Assembly: GCF_030817415.1 (NCBI RefSeq)
Contig: NZ_JAUSZI010000002.1
Coordinates: forward strand, 2,294,001 to 2,358,000
Origin: Streptomyces umbrinus
Lineage (GTDB): Bacteria; Actinomycetota; Actinomycetes; Streptomycetales; Streptomycetaceae
DNA: 64,000 bases
Reading direction: 5' to 3'
Of this stretch, positions 20,297 to 29,558 are shown one piece after another. Every line of letters starts with the position of its first letter. Positions within the stretch are counted from its first letter, which is position 1. Below the pieces are notes generated by a model. The model saw only the letters and a list, made by a program, of their open reading frames with translations. It had not been told where the DNA came from and searched no databases. The translations under genes and the position numbers were made by a program.

Positions 20297-23200
20297 ATGA
20301 GATGGAGACCCCTCGGCCGCCGGTCACTGACCGGCGCCGTCATAGCCGCGCTCATGACGACCGGGCTGATACCGCTGGCCGTCACGTCGAGCGCCCGGGC
20401 CGCCACCGCCCCGGTGGACAGCGACCGCGCGAAGGCGGCGGCCGTCGTCAACCTCGCGCTCGGACGTCCGGCCACCGCGGGCGGCTCGAACGGCCCCTAC
20501 ACCGCCGGGAACGTCACCGACGGCACCCAGGCCTCCTACTGGGAGGGGCCGGCCGGCTCCTTCCCGCAGTGGGTCCAGGTCGACCTCGGTGCGACCCGGA
20601 CCGTCGACGAGGTGGTGCTCAAACTGCCCGCCGCCTGGGAGAGCCGTAACCAGACGCTGTCCCTGCAGGCCAGCACCGACGGCTCCACCTTCCGTACGCT
20701 CGAGGCCTCCACCGGCCGGGCGTTCAACCCCGCGCAGGCCAACACCGTCCCGGTCGGCCTCGCCTCCCCCGCCGAGGCGCGCTACGTCCGCGTGCACATC
20801 ACCGGGAACACCGGCTGGAACGCCGCTCAGCTCTCCGAGCTGGAGGTGTACGGCGACGACGGCGGCACCACTCCCCCGCCGACCGGCACCAACCTGGCCC
20901 GCAACAAGCCCGTCGAGGCCACCTCCTCGGTGCACAACTTCGTCGCCGCGAACGCCACCGACGACTCCACGTCCACCTACTGGGAGGCGGCGGGGCCATC
21001 CCTCCGACCTCACCGTCAAGCTCGGGGCCGACGCCGACGTCGACGCCGTGGTGGTCAAGCTCAACCCGGACCAGGTGTGGGCGGCCAGGACCCAGAGCAT
21101 CCAGGTGCTGGGCCGTGAGCACTCCGCGAGCGGCTTCACCTCGCTGCGCGACCGCGCCGACTACGCCTTCAGTCCCTCCCGGGACAACAACTCGGTGACC
21201 ATCCCGGTCACCGGCCGCTGGTCCGACCTCCGGCTCCGATTCTTCTCCAACACCGGGGCACCGGGCGGCCAGGTCGCCGAGTTCCAGGTCGTCGGGACCG
21301 CCGCACCCGCACCCGACCTGACCGTCACCGGCCTGGTCTGGACACCTGCCGCCCCCTCCGAGCGGGACGCGGTGACCGTGAACGCCACGGTCCGCAACGC
21401 GGGCACGGCACGCTCGGCCGCCACGACCGCAGACGTCAGCCTGGAGGGAACGGTCGCCGGCAGCGGAACCGTACCCGCGCTCGACCCGGGCGCCTCCGCC
21501 ACGGTGGCCGTCGCCGCGGGCACCCGTCCGGCCGGCAACTACGGCGTCTCCGCCGTGGTCGACCCGCGCAACACGGTCGCCGAACTCGACGACTCCAACA
21601 ACAGCCGCACCGCCGCGAACCGGCTGGTCGTCGGCCAGGCACCCGGCCCCGACCTCGAAGTACGCGGCATCACCACCAACCCGGCCAACCCGGCCGTCGG
21701 TTCGTCCGTCTCCTTCACCGTCGCCGTGCACAACCGCGGCACCACCGCGGCGCCGGCCGGCTCCGTGACCAGGCTCCAGGTCGGCTCCACCACGCTCAAC
21801 GGCACGACCGGCCAGATCGCATCCGGCGCCACGGCGAACGTGGCGATCAGCGGAACGTGGACGGCGACCAGCGGCGGAGCCACCCTCACGGCCACCGCCG
21901 ACGCCACCGGGATCGTCGACGAGACCAACGAGAACAACAACGTGCTCGCCAGGTCCCTCGTCGTCGGCCGTGGCGCCGCCGTCCCGTACACCGAACTGGA
22001 GGCGGAGGACGGCCGCTACGAGGGCACCCTGCTCACCGCCGACGCCAAGCGGACCTTCGGACACACCAACTTCGCCACCGAGTCCTCGGGCCGCAAGTCG
22101 GTCAGGCTCAACTCCACCGGCCAGTTCGTCGAGTTCACCTCGACGGCTCCCTCCAACTCGATCGTGGTGCGCAACTCCATCCCGGACGCCTCGGGCGGCG
22201 GCGGCGCACAGGCCACGATCAGCCTGTACGCCAACGGCACCTTCGTACAGAAGCTCAACCTGTCGTCGAAGCACAGCTGGCTGTACGGGACCACCGACGA
22301 CCCCGAGGGTCTGACCAACACGCCGGGCAGCGACGCCCGTCGGCTGTTCGACGAGTCGCACGCGCTGCTGTCGCAGAGCTACCCGGTGGGCACCAAGTTC
22401 CGCCTCCAGCGGGACGCGGGCGACACGGCCGCGTTCTACGTCATCGACCTCGTCGACCTCGAACAGGTCGCGCCCGCGGCCGCCAAGCCGGCCAACTGCA
22501 CCTCGATCACAGAGTACGGGGCCGTCCCGGGCGACGGGCTCGACGACACCGACGCCATCCAGCGGGCGGTCACCGCCGACCAGAACGGCCAGATCTCCTG
22601 CGTGTGGATCCCGGCCGGGCAGTGGCGCCAGGAACAGAAGATCCTCACCGACGACCCGCTGAACCGGGGCCAGTACAACCAGGTCGGCATCCGGGACGTC
22701 ACCATCCGCGGCGCGGGCATGTGGCACTCCCAGCTCTACACGCTCACCCCGCCCCACCAGGCCGGCGGCATCAACCACCCGCACGAGGGCAACTTCGGCT
22801 TCGACATCGACCACAACACCCAGATCTCCGACATCGCCATCTTCGGCTCGGGCACCATCCGCGGCGGCGACGGCAACCACGAGGGCGGCGTGGGACTCAA
22901 CGGCCGCTTCGGCAAGGGCACGAAGATCACCAACGTGTGGATCGAGCACGCCAACGTCGGCGTGTGGGCCGGCCGCGACTACTCCAACATTCCCGAACTG
23001 TGGGGCCCCGGCGACGAGTTGGAGTTCTCGGGAGTACGCATCCGCAACACCTACGCCGACGGCATCAACTTCGCCAACGGCACCCGCAACTCCACCGTCT
23101 ACAACTCGTCCTTCCGCAACACCGGCGACGACGCGCTCGCCGTGTGGGCCAGCAAGTACGTGAAGGACACCTCGGTGGACGTCGGCCACGACAACCACTT

Positions 23201-23747
23201 CCGCAACAACACGATCCAGCTGCCGTGGCGGGCCAACGGCATCGCGGTGTACGGCGGTTACGGCAACACCATCGAGAACAACGTCATCGCCGACACGATG
23301 AACTACCCCGGCATCATGCTCGCCACCGACCACGACCCGCTCCCGTTCTCCGGGCAGACCCTCATCGCGGGCAACGCCCTGCACCGGACGGGCGGCGCGT
23401 TCTGGAACGAGGACCAGGAGTTCGGCGCCATCACCCTCTTCGCCCAGGGCCAGGACATCCCTGGCGTGACCATCCGTGACACCGAGATCTTCGACTCGAC
23501 GTACGACGGCATCCAGTTCAAGACGGGTGGCGGCGCGATGCCGGCCGTGAAGATCACCGACGTCAAGATTGACGGGTCCAACAACGGGTCCGGCATCCTC
23601 GCGATGAGCGGGGCCCGCGGCAGCGCCACCCTGACGAACGTCACGATCACGAACTCGGCCGAAGGGAGCGTACTGATCGAGCCGGGCTCGCAGTTCACCA
23701 TCACCGGCACGCCCAACGGGGCGTCCGCCGCCCGTATGAACCGCTGA
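20297..23747 (+). pseudogene. Frameshifted secreted multimodular beta-helix glycanase (GH87-like)
   Basis: A paralogue of the divergent enzyme, of about 1,150 residues if read through one frameshift. ATG 20297 (AGAGGA before it) starts a signal peptide (LTGAVIAALMTTGLIPLAV), then discoidin domain 1 (about 45-175) and most of discoidin domain 2. At the G-run 20992-20995 the frame is lost: YWEAAG is followed by out-of-frame sequence, while the +1 frame continues HPSDLTVKLGADADV exactly as the paralogue's HPATLTVKLGANADV. One extra G explains it. Downstream come two CARDB domains, a CBM35-like domain (ELEAEDGRYEG) and a beta-helix with NTYADGINFANG and NTGDDALAVW, the same Asp cluster as the neighbour. 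This may be a true mutation, a sequencing error in a homopolymer, or slippage. Confidence 0.75.
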
Positions 23748-23751
23748 GTCA

Positions 23752-23788
23752 GGGGTCTCCGGCCACCGGCGACGGGCGCCGGAGCCCC
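23752..23788 (+). terminator. Hairpin terminator after the GH87-like gene
   Basis: GGGG-T-CTCCGGC (23752-23763) pairs with GCCGGAGCCCC (23778-23788) with one bulged base, four bases past the stop at 23747. The remaining stretch to 24157 (about 370 bases) shows no convincing gene or motif. Confidence 0.65.
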
Positions 23789-24157
23789 GTCGGCACACCT
23801 GTCCCGACCATCGACCCAGGACGCCGGTGCCTCGCACTCCCCTCGGAGGGCGGGGCACCGGCCGCACTCCCCAAGGACTCCGAGACCGGAAGCGCGCAGG
23901 CTCCCTTCCTCCGACATCGTGCCCCGGGGACTGCGGGCCTGACGCCGGGCCTCCCCGTGGAACAGATTCTCGATGAGGCGACCGACACGGTGGCCCTGCT
24001 GTCCGGGCTGCTGTTGCCCTGACCTCGGGCGCCGTGTGTTCGCCTTCTCGTACCCGGACACCGCTCAGGTTCTGGCATGGTCGACGAGCGGGGACCCAGC
24101 GAGTGATCTGCGGGAGCCGCGGGAGCATCAACGCCCCTGCCGGGCCGAGGAGGACGA

Positions 24158-24931
24158 GTGACCAGCGCACCGCAGAGACGGGCCCGATCACGTCGCGCAC
24201 GGCATCGGCCGGCGCCGAACCACGTCCGGGCACGGCTCCGTGAGGAGCCTCCCGGTCCGGAGCCGGCTTCTGGCCCTGGGGCCTCGCGGGCGCGAAGGGC
24301 CTGGCAACGCATACGGCGGGACAACTGGGCGCACATCATCACGGTCACCGGGACAGCTCTCGCTGCCGTCGCGGCCGTCGGAGGGCTCTGGGCCCAAGCC
24401 GTCGCGTCGTACTGGAGCCAGCAGACGGCCAGGGATCAGCTGGCCCAGTCCAAGGAAGAAGGCGCTCTCCAAAAGCGAGACCAAGCGTCGAAAGTGACCT
24501 ACTGGGTCCAGAACCCGTGGGGACGTCGCGAGAACGTCAAGATCCATGTCCTGAACAGGTCGCCCGACCCGGTCTCCGGAGTTCGGCTGATGCTTCACGT
24601 CAACGACCACCCGGCGTTCATGCAGTTGGACAACGTGCCCCCATGCGCCGACATCGTGTACCCGGCGCCCAGTCTGCTGTTGGGTACGGCCGACATGCCC
24701 CGAGCGGACCGGCCCAAGCTCTCCGATCCCGCCTTTCGCTGGGCCGTCACGTTCATGTACTTCATCGACAGCAACGGAAACGACTGGACTCGGACGTCAA
24801 CCGGTCTGGATGAACGCGCGCCCCTGCCCAGAACCACCATGGAGAATCCGATCGGTCAGGGGATCGGTCACATCGCGGTCTTCGAGGAGCAGGTGGGCGA
24901 GGCGGGCTTGTGCGAGGGCAGGGGCAAGTAG
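24158..24931 (+). CDS. Hypothetical single-pass membrane protein
   Basis: A 257-residue protein I do not recognise. A very basic, Pro/Arg-rich N-terminus (about 1-50) precedes one membrane segment (HIITVTGTALAAVAAVGGLW), a short helical stretch rich in Gln/Lys (QQTARDQLAQSKEEGALQKR) and a C-terminal beta-rich domain (VTYWVQNPWGRRENVKIHVL, VSGVRLMLHVN) that looks like an extracytoplasmic or membrane-proximal Ig-like fold. ATG 24158 follows GAGGACGAG. Convergent with the response regulator gene. No function assigned. Confidence 0.65.
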   Translation: MTSAPQRRARSRRARHRPAPNHVRARLREEPPGPEPASGPGASRARRAWQRIRRDNWAHIITVTGTALAAVAAVGGLWAQAVASYWSQQTARDQLAQSKEEGALQKRDQASKVTYWVQNPWGRRENVKIHVLNRSPDPVSGVRLMLHVNDHPAFMQLDNVPPCADIVYPAPSLLLGTADMPRADRPKLSDPAFRWAVTFMYFIDSNGNDWTRTSTGLDERAPLPRTTMENPIGQGIGHIAVFEEQVGEAGLCEGRGK

Positions 24932-24971
24932 CAGCCACAGCAACGCGCCGTGAGGGTCAGTGGCCGCCCGG

Positions 24972-25628
24972 TCAGAGGTCGTCCACGTCGACCAGCCCGT
25001 CCTGGATGGCGCGGGCGACCAGGCTTGCCTTGGTCCGCGCGGGCCGGCCGACGTTCGCGTACTTGATGCGCACCCGGTCCAGATACGAGTTGACCGTTCG
25101 TACGGAGATCCCGAGACGCTGCGCCACCAACTCCTTCGACTCCGACTGGAACCACTCGATGAGCACGTTCTCCTCGCGCACGGAGAGCTGGGGACGGTCG
25201 GCGCGGGTGTTCGTTCCCAGCGCGCCGGCCAGTGCGGGCGGCATGTAGGGCCGCTCGTCCGCTGCTGCCAGCGTCGCCTCGACCAGGTGGTCCCGGCCCT
25301 CGCTCTTGGTCAGATAGGTCGCGGCTCCCAGGTCCAGGCAGTTGAGCGCTGTCTTCTCGTCGTCCCGCATCGAATAGACGACCACCTGGCGCCCGGCGTC
25401 GACGAGTCTTCGGAGGCTGCCGAAGGCCGGGCCGCCTTCGGCCAGTTGCAGATCCAGGACGACGACGTCGGCCGTGCTGCCCGGCGCGGTCCAGGCTTCC
25501 CGTACGGAGTCGCCGGCCGCGACCACGGTGATGGGCCGCCGTGCTGCGGCGTACCACGCCTCTATGCCCGAGAGGATGGCGGGATGGTCGTCGACGACGA
25601 CCACGCTGACCGGTGCGTTGTCACTCAT
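24972..25628 (-). CDS. NarL/LuxR-type response regulator
   Basis: A 218-residue two-component response regulator. The receiver domain has the acidic pair VDDH (12-15), the phospho-acceptor near Asp59 in VVVLDLQL and the Lys of YLTKSE. The C-terminal LuxR helix-turn-helix (SVREENVLIEWFQSESKELV, AQRLGISVRTVNSYLDRVRI) binds DNA. Its start overlaps the end of the kinase gene (25625-25628), so the pair is translationally coupled. No target is evident. Confidence 0.93.
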   Translation of the reverse strand: MSDNAPVSVVVVDDHPAILSGIEAWYAAARRPITVVAAGDSVREAWTAPGSTADVVVLDLQLAEGGPAFGSLRRLVDAGRQVVVYSMRDDEKTALNCLDLGAATYLTKSEGRDHLVEATLAAADERPYMPPALAGALGTNTRADRPQLSVREENVLIEWFQSESKELVAQRLGISVRTVNSYLDRVRIKYANVGRPARTKASLVARAIQDGLVDVDDL

Positions 25629-28006
25629 GTGAGGTCAACTCCGGAGGCCGCCGGTCTTCTCCAGCCGGCTTCCACCCACACACTTCCGCCGCGGATCGTT
25701 CGCTCCACGGCCACCTGCGCGTTGGTGGCACGGCCGGGTGTCTGAGCGGCCTCGTCCGTGCCCCGGCCGCCGGCGCAGTCCTCGCTGACCACGCTCACGC
25801 GTACCGCATGGGGTGTCCACACGACAGTCACCCTCGCGGTCGAGCGGGTACGGCCCAGAATCACCGCCACCGGGTCGATCAGCTCCCGGCGTACCTCCAC
25901 GGGCACTTCACCCGGCCGGCCTCGTACTGCCAGACTCACAGTCACCCCTTGGTGCTCGGCCACCTCGACGCACGCCCGCAACTCGTTCAGCAGCGGGTCC
26001 AGGACGGCATCGCTTTCCGCGAACAGGCGGCGCATACGGGCGGCTTCCACGCCGCACCGCAGCCTGACCTCCTCGTCGTGCGGGCTCAGCACACCATGGC
26101 CGAGGCCCACGAGCAGCGGCACGGTCGTCGCCGTCAGCGCGCGATAGCGCTCCTTGTGATCACGCTGCATGTCCTCGTGGATACGTTCCCGGGTACGCAG
26201 TTCTTCCTCCCGCGCGGCCGCGGTCCCGGCTGCCGGCGCCGTACCGTGGAGCAGGTACGTCATCAGTACACCGACGGAGAGCTGGAAGCCGCAGCTGCCT
26301 ATCGTGGAGATCCCCATGATGGCCCACTGGGCGACGGTTGGCTCCCCGGACAGGAACACAGCGGTCGCGTTGAGCCCCACATGTGCCCCGAGGAACGCCG
26401 CGAACACCCCGGCCCGCAGGTCTGCCAGCAGGAACAGCGCATGCCAGCCGACCACTCCGAACGCCCAGTCCGGCGCGCCTGTCGACTGCTCCGGCGGGAG
26501 CGTGAACGCGCATACCGCCGAAACGGCCAGCACCGAGCCCAGGCCCAACCAGCGCACCCTCGGCGGGATCCGCCTGCCACGCAGCAGATAGGCACCCCCG
26601 ATCACCGCGACGGCGGCAAGGCAGACGAAGGCAGCCGTCTGTGCCCATGCGGGGCGGTAGACGTCCTGGTGAACCACGAGCCGACGCAGCGAGATGGTGA
26701 ACTGCCACACCAGGCTGATCAGCAGCACGGCCAGTTGGGTCCCGTAGAGGAGCCGCCCGCGGATGAAGCGGACGTCGGCCGTGTGCTGTACCTGGGCGCG
26801 GGGCGGGTGCGGTACGCCGGTCACCTGTGCTCTGTCCCCTGCCTGCGACGCCAGGGCTTGGCCGTGCCAGCGCCACTGCACGCGGGTCCCGGCGTCCGGA
26901 CGGGAGGTGACCGTGGCGGAGCCTCCGACCGCGTGCATCCTGCCGATGATGGAACCGTTGATGCCCCGTCGCCGCGCGGGGACGGACTCCGGGTCGAAAC
27001 CCCGTCCCGCATCGGACAGTTCGACGACGGCGCCGTCCCCCTCCGTCCATGCCCGGAGCTCCGCTTCCCGCACCCCGGCATGGCGTCCCACATTGGTGAC
27101 GGCCTCTCGGACCCCGTTGAATATCGCGAGCCCGGGGCCGGACGGAATCGCGAGCGGGCCGTCGATGCGCGTCTTGAGGCGCACCCTGACCTGTCCCTCG
27201 CCCTCGGGCACACAGCCGAGAAGAGCCGCGAGGTCGACGCTCCCCGTCTCGAATCCGGGCACGGCGGACATGGCCTCCAGATCCTGTCTGGCACGCGGAG
27301 GCAGCCACGACCAGTCCCGGCCGTCGCCCTGGGAGACCATCAGCAGCGTCGCGCTCGCCGTGTCGTGCAGGGTCGCCAGGTACTCGCGCTCGGTCGCCCT
27401 CCGCGCGGCGGCGACCTCCATCTCCCGGCGCGCCGCCGCCCTGACCGCGGCCGACCGGTCAGCCGCCCTGGCCAGCCCCCGGACGATGACGTACGCAGCC
27501 CTCGACAGGCCCACCTGGATCAGCATGCGCACCAGCGGCACCACGTCGGGGCTGTGCCCGGGCGAGGAGAGGACGTCACCCAGCACGCAGACACCGGCCC
27601 CCAACGCGGCCAGGGCGGCCCCGGCCACCGGTCGCGTCGCCCACTCGTACTGGAAGGCGACGACGCTGATGCCGACCATCGCCTCCACCATCACATTCGC
27701 GGACTCGCCGCCGATCACCGGCTGGGACAGCCCCGTCAACACGACCACGGCCGCGTCCAACGTCCACAGCAGGGCGAGCGGGAACAGGCTCGGGCGGCGC
27801 AGTGAGTAGAGGCGCACACCACAGGCGAGGAAAGCGGGCACCAGCAGAGACAACGCCAGGGGAACCTCCGCCGCATCCGCCGAGACGACGCCCAGCGCAC
27901 CGCACAGGCAGACCACGATGGACCGGAGCCACACCCCGAACCGTTCAAGGGCCAGGATCAACAGGCGCTCGCTGGACCTGGGGCCCTCTATCGGCTCAGC
28001 GGCCAT
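25625..28006 (-). CDS. Sensor histidine kinase with tandem kinase-like halves
   Basis: A 793-residue membrane kinase, about twice the usual length of NarX/DesK-type kinases. The first half has several membrane helices (about 25-190), a HisKA_3 dimerisation segment with phospho-acceptor LHDTASATL, and an ATPase domain with N-box VREAVTNVGRHAG and G-box DAGRGFDPES. The second half again has several membrane helices (about 430-590), a coiled stretch (EEELRTRERIHEDMQRDHKE) and a degenerate ATPase-like region (VAVILGRTRSTARVTVVW) lacking the N-box Asn and G-box. It looks like a fusion of an active kinase and a dead one, perhaps sensory. Partner: the overlapping response regulator. Confidence 0.85.
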   Translation of the reverse strand: MAAEPIEGPRSSERLLILALERFGVWLRSIVVCLCGALGVVSADAAEVPLALSLLVPAFLACGVRLYSLRRPSLFPLALLWTLDAAVVVLTGLSQPVIGGESANVMVEAMVGISVVAFQYEWATRPVAGAALAALGAGVCVLGDVLSSPGHSPDVVPLVRMLIQVGLSRAAYVIVRGLARAADRSAAVRAAARREMEVAAARRATEREYLATLHDTASATLLMVSQGDGRDWSWLPPRARQDLEAMSAVPGFETGSVDLAALLGCVPEGEGQVRVRLKTRIDGPLAIPSGPGLAIFNGVREAVTNVGRHAGVREAELRAWTEGDGAVVELSDAGRGFDPESVPARRRGINGSIIGRMHAVGGSATVTSRPDAGTRVQWRWHGQALASQAGDRAQVTGVPHPPRAQVQHTADVRFIRGRLLYGTQLAVLLISLVWQFTISLRRLVVHQDVYRPAWAQTAAFVCLAAVAVIGGAYLLRGRRIPPRVRWLGLGSVLAVSAVCAFTLPPEQSTGAPDWAFGVVGWHALFLLADLRAGVFAAFLGAHVGLNATAVFLSGEPTVAQWAIMGISTIGSCGFQLSVGVLMTYLLHGTAPAAGTAAAREEELRTRERIHEDMQRDHKERYRALTATTVPLLVGLGHGVLSPHDEEVRLRCGVEAARMRRLFAESDAVLDPLLNELRACVEVAEHQGVTVSLAVRGRPGEVPVEVRRELIDPVAVILGRTRSTARVTVVWTPHAVRVSVVSEDCAGGRGTDEAAQTPGRATNAQVAVERTIRGGSVWVEAGWRRPAASGVDLT

Positions 28007-28110
28007 CCCTGTTCCCCCTCGTATCCCCCATGTCGCACGGAAACAAGGGTAGTTGCCCCACGATCAAGGTAGAACGCCCATTCGCCTCCGGTGCGCGCGG
28101 CGGCCGTTCC

Positions 28111-28168
28111 TTGTGGGGCGAACGACCGGCACACTCACCGACCGGGCCGGGCTAACGTCCCTGTCGTA
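28111..28168 (+). promoter_or_regulatory. Conserved 58-bp upstream box, copy 1
   Basis: This block, TTGTGGGGCGAACGACCGGC onward, is identical at 54 of 58 positions to 30664-30721, which precedes a paralogous gene. It includes GGGCTAACGT, a TANNNT-like -10 element. No good -35 for the main sigma factor is visible, so an alternative sigma factor or an activator is likely. The gap 28007-28356 holds nothing else except the adjacent 29-bp repeats. Confidence 0.6.
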
Positions 28169-28278
28169 CGGGGCCGACACCGGCAGTCCCCGTCGTACGG
28201 GGCCGACACCGGCAGTCCCCGTCGTACGGGACTGACACGGGTAGTCCCCGTCGTACGGGACTGACACCGGCCGTGGCG
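28163..28278 (+). repeat. Four 29-bp tandem repeats before the secreted PG-binding protein
   Basis: GTCGTACGGG recurs at 28163, 28192, 28221 and 28250, an exact 29-bp period. Each unit joint forms CCCCGT-CGT-ACGGGG-like hairpins. The array starts where the 58-bp box ends and runs towards the ATG at 28357. There are no spacers, so it is not CRISPR. Confidence 0.85.
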
Positions 28279-28356
28279 GGCCCGCATCCAGGCGGGTGCG
28301 AGTGCGCGCCTGACGCACGGTCAGTTCACTTCCTCCCCTCAACGAGAGGTACAACC

Positions 28357-28824
28357 ATGTCCATTCGTCTCGGCAAGCGGTCCAGATCCCTTCTGGCGAC
28401 CGGAGCCCTCACCGTCGGCCTCCTCGGCGGCGCCGTTGCCGTCGCTCCTTCGGCGGCAGCGTGGACGTACGTCGGGGAATGCTCGTCCAGCCACAAGATC
28501 ATTTACAACACCACCTCATCGCAGTCGATCAAGATCCCGGACGTGTGGTACCAGGGGTACTACAACGTGCGCTGCTGGATGGACTACGGCAGTGCCGGCG
28601 TCGGCGTCGAGGCTCTTCAGCTCGCCCTCAAGTCGTGCTACGGGCGATCCATTGCCGTCGACGGCGAATTCGGCCCGGCCACACGAGACGCCCTCAAATA
28701 CGCCCAGGGCCAAGAGGGAATCACCGTTGACGGGCTGTACGGCGAGCAGGTGTTCGAGAACCTGAAGTGGGCCAGGTACAAGCAGGACGGGACACGCAAC
28801 GGCTGTGCCAGCCGCGACTTCTAG
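28357..28824 (+). CDS. Small secreted peptidoglycan-binding domain protein, paralogue 1
   Basis: A 155-residue exported protein. The signal peptide (SRSLLATGALTVGLLGGAVA, cleavage after a PSAAA-type site) is followed by a short Cys-containing domain (VGECSSSHKIIYNTTSSQ, NVRCWMDYGSAG) and a PG_binding_1 module (ALQLALKSCYGRSIAVDGEF, GPATRDALKYAQ, GITVDGLYG). Four cysteines suggest two disulfides. GAGAGG sits seven bases before ATG 28357. The protein at 30874 is a paralogue with the same plan and a shared upstream box. It probably binds the cell wall; no catalytic domain is present. Confidence 0.85.
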   Translation: MSIRLGKRSRSLLATGALTVGLLGGAVAVAPSAAAWTYVGECSSSHKIIYNTTSSQSIKIPDVWYQGYYNVRCWMDYGSAGVGVEALQLALKSCYGRSIAVDGEFGPATRDALKYAQGQEGITVDGLYGEQVFENLKWARYKQDGTRNGCASRDF

Positions 28825-28853
28825 CCGCTTGCCCCTGAAGAAGTCCCTGCACC

Positions 28854-29471
28854 ATGCGGTACGACCCCGACGGCTGCGAGGGCCCGGGGCGCAACAGCAG
28901 CGTCAACGGCGAGGAAAAGACACCATCCGTGCATGACTACGACGACCCCGCCTGGGGGCCGCTTCCCGTCCGTCCGGCCGCACTTCGCTGGCTGCTGCTT
29001 CTCCCCCTGACCCTGGTGTTCCTGCCGCTGTGGTGGGTGGTGTGGGTCTTCCTCGCCGCCTGCTTCTACTGCGTGGCGCCGGTGGCCGAGCTGATCGTCT
29101 ACATGGTGCCGCGTGCCGAGAACGGTGCGATACGGATGCTGGACGCCACGCTGGGCCGCGTGCCGTTCGTCCCGCTCTGGTGCGTGCCCCCGGTGGCGCT
29201 GGTACGGGAGGGCGACACGGCGTTCTACCGGGCGAGAGTGGACCGGCGCGTCGAGAAGCAGACCCGGCGGGTGGAGACCTCCCGGCACCGTCGCGAGTAC
29301 CACCGCGACCTGGAACTCGGAGCACACTACTTCCGGGGCGCCGGCGCCGGTTACGTCCTGCGCGTCGCCTCGGAGCGGGGCTGGAACCTCCATCCGGTAC
29401 TGCGCTCGCACCCCCGGCGTCGGCTCCGGCTGCACCACAACGGTCGGCCGAGGCCGGACTTGAGGAACTGA
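28854..29471 (+). CDS. Membrane protein of unknown function
   Basis: A 205-residue protein (if ATG 28854 is the start; GTG 28929, VHDYDDPAWG, is an alternative). A hydrophobic stretch LRWLLLLPLTLVFLPLWWVV plus VFLAACFYCVAPVAELIVYM gives two helices, followed by a basic soluble tail (RRVEKQTRRVETSRHRREYH, GYVLRVASERGWNLHP). I do not recognise the family. It lies in a same-strand run of small envelope-protein genes from 28357 to 32794. Confidence 0.6.
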   Translation: MRYDPDGCEGPGRNSSVNGEEKTPSVHDYDDPAWGPLPVRPAALRWLLLLPLTLVFLPLWWVVWVFLAACFYCVAPVAELIVYMVPRAENGAIRMLDATLGRVPFVPLWCVPPVALVREGDTAFYRARVDRRVEKQTRRVETSRHRREYHRDLELGAHYFRGAGAGYVLRVASERGWNLHPVLRSHPRRRLRLHHNGRPRPDLRN

Positions 29472-29558
29472 CAGTCCCGGACGGTTTTCGTCAGGGGCGG
29501 CCACCCCTTCCGGGGCTGATCGGCCCTGGCGTGCTCACCCGCTTCCAAGGAGACGACA

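Noticed and set aside
20799-24233. Very long minus-strand frame (1,144 codons) opposite the frameshifted glycanase
   Set aside because: It is the antisense shadow of high-GC codon bias; composition is repetitive Gly/Asp/Val/Arg with no domain, while the plus strand shows clear discoidin, CARDB and beta-helix domains.
25613-27805. Plus-strand frame of 730 codons opposite the sensor kinase
   Set aside because: Shadow; the minus strand has kinase motifs and an overlapping response regulator.
28163-28278. Possible CRISPR array
   Set aside because: The 29-bp units are contiguous with no unique spacers, and no cas genes are present.
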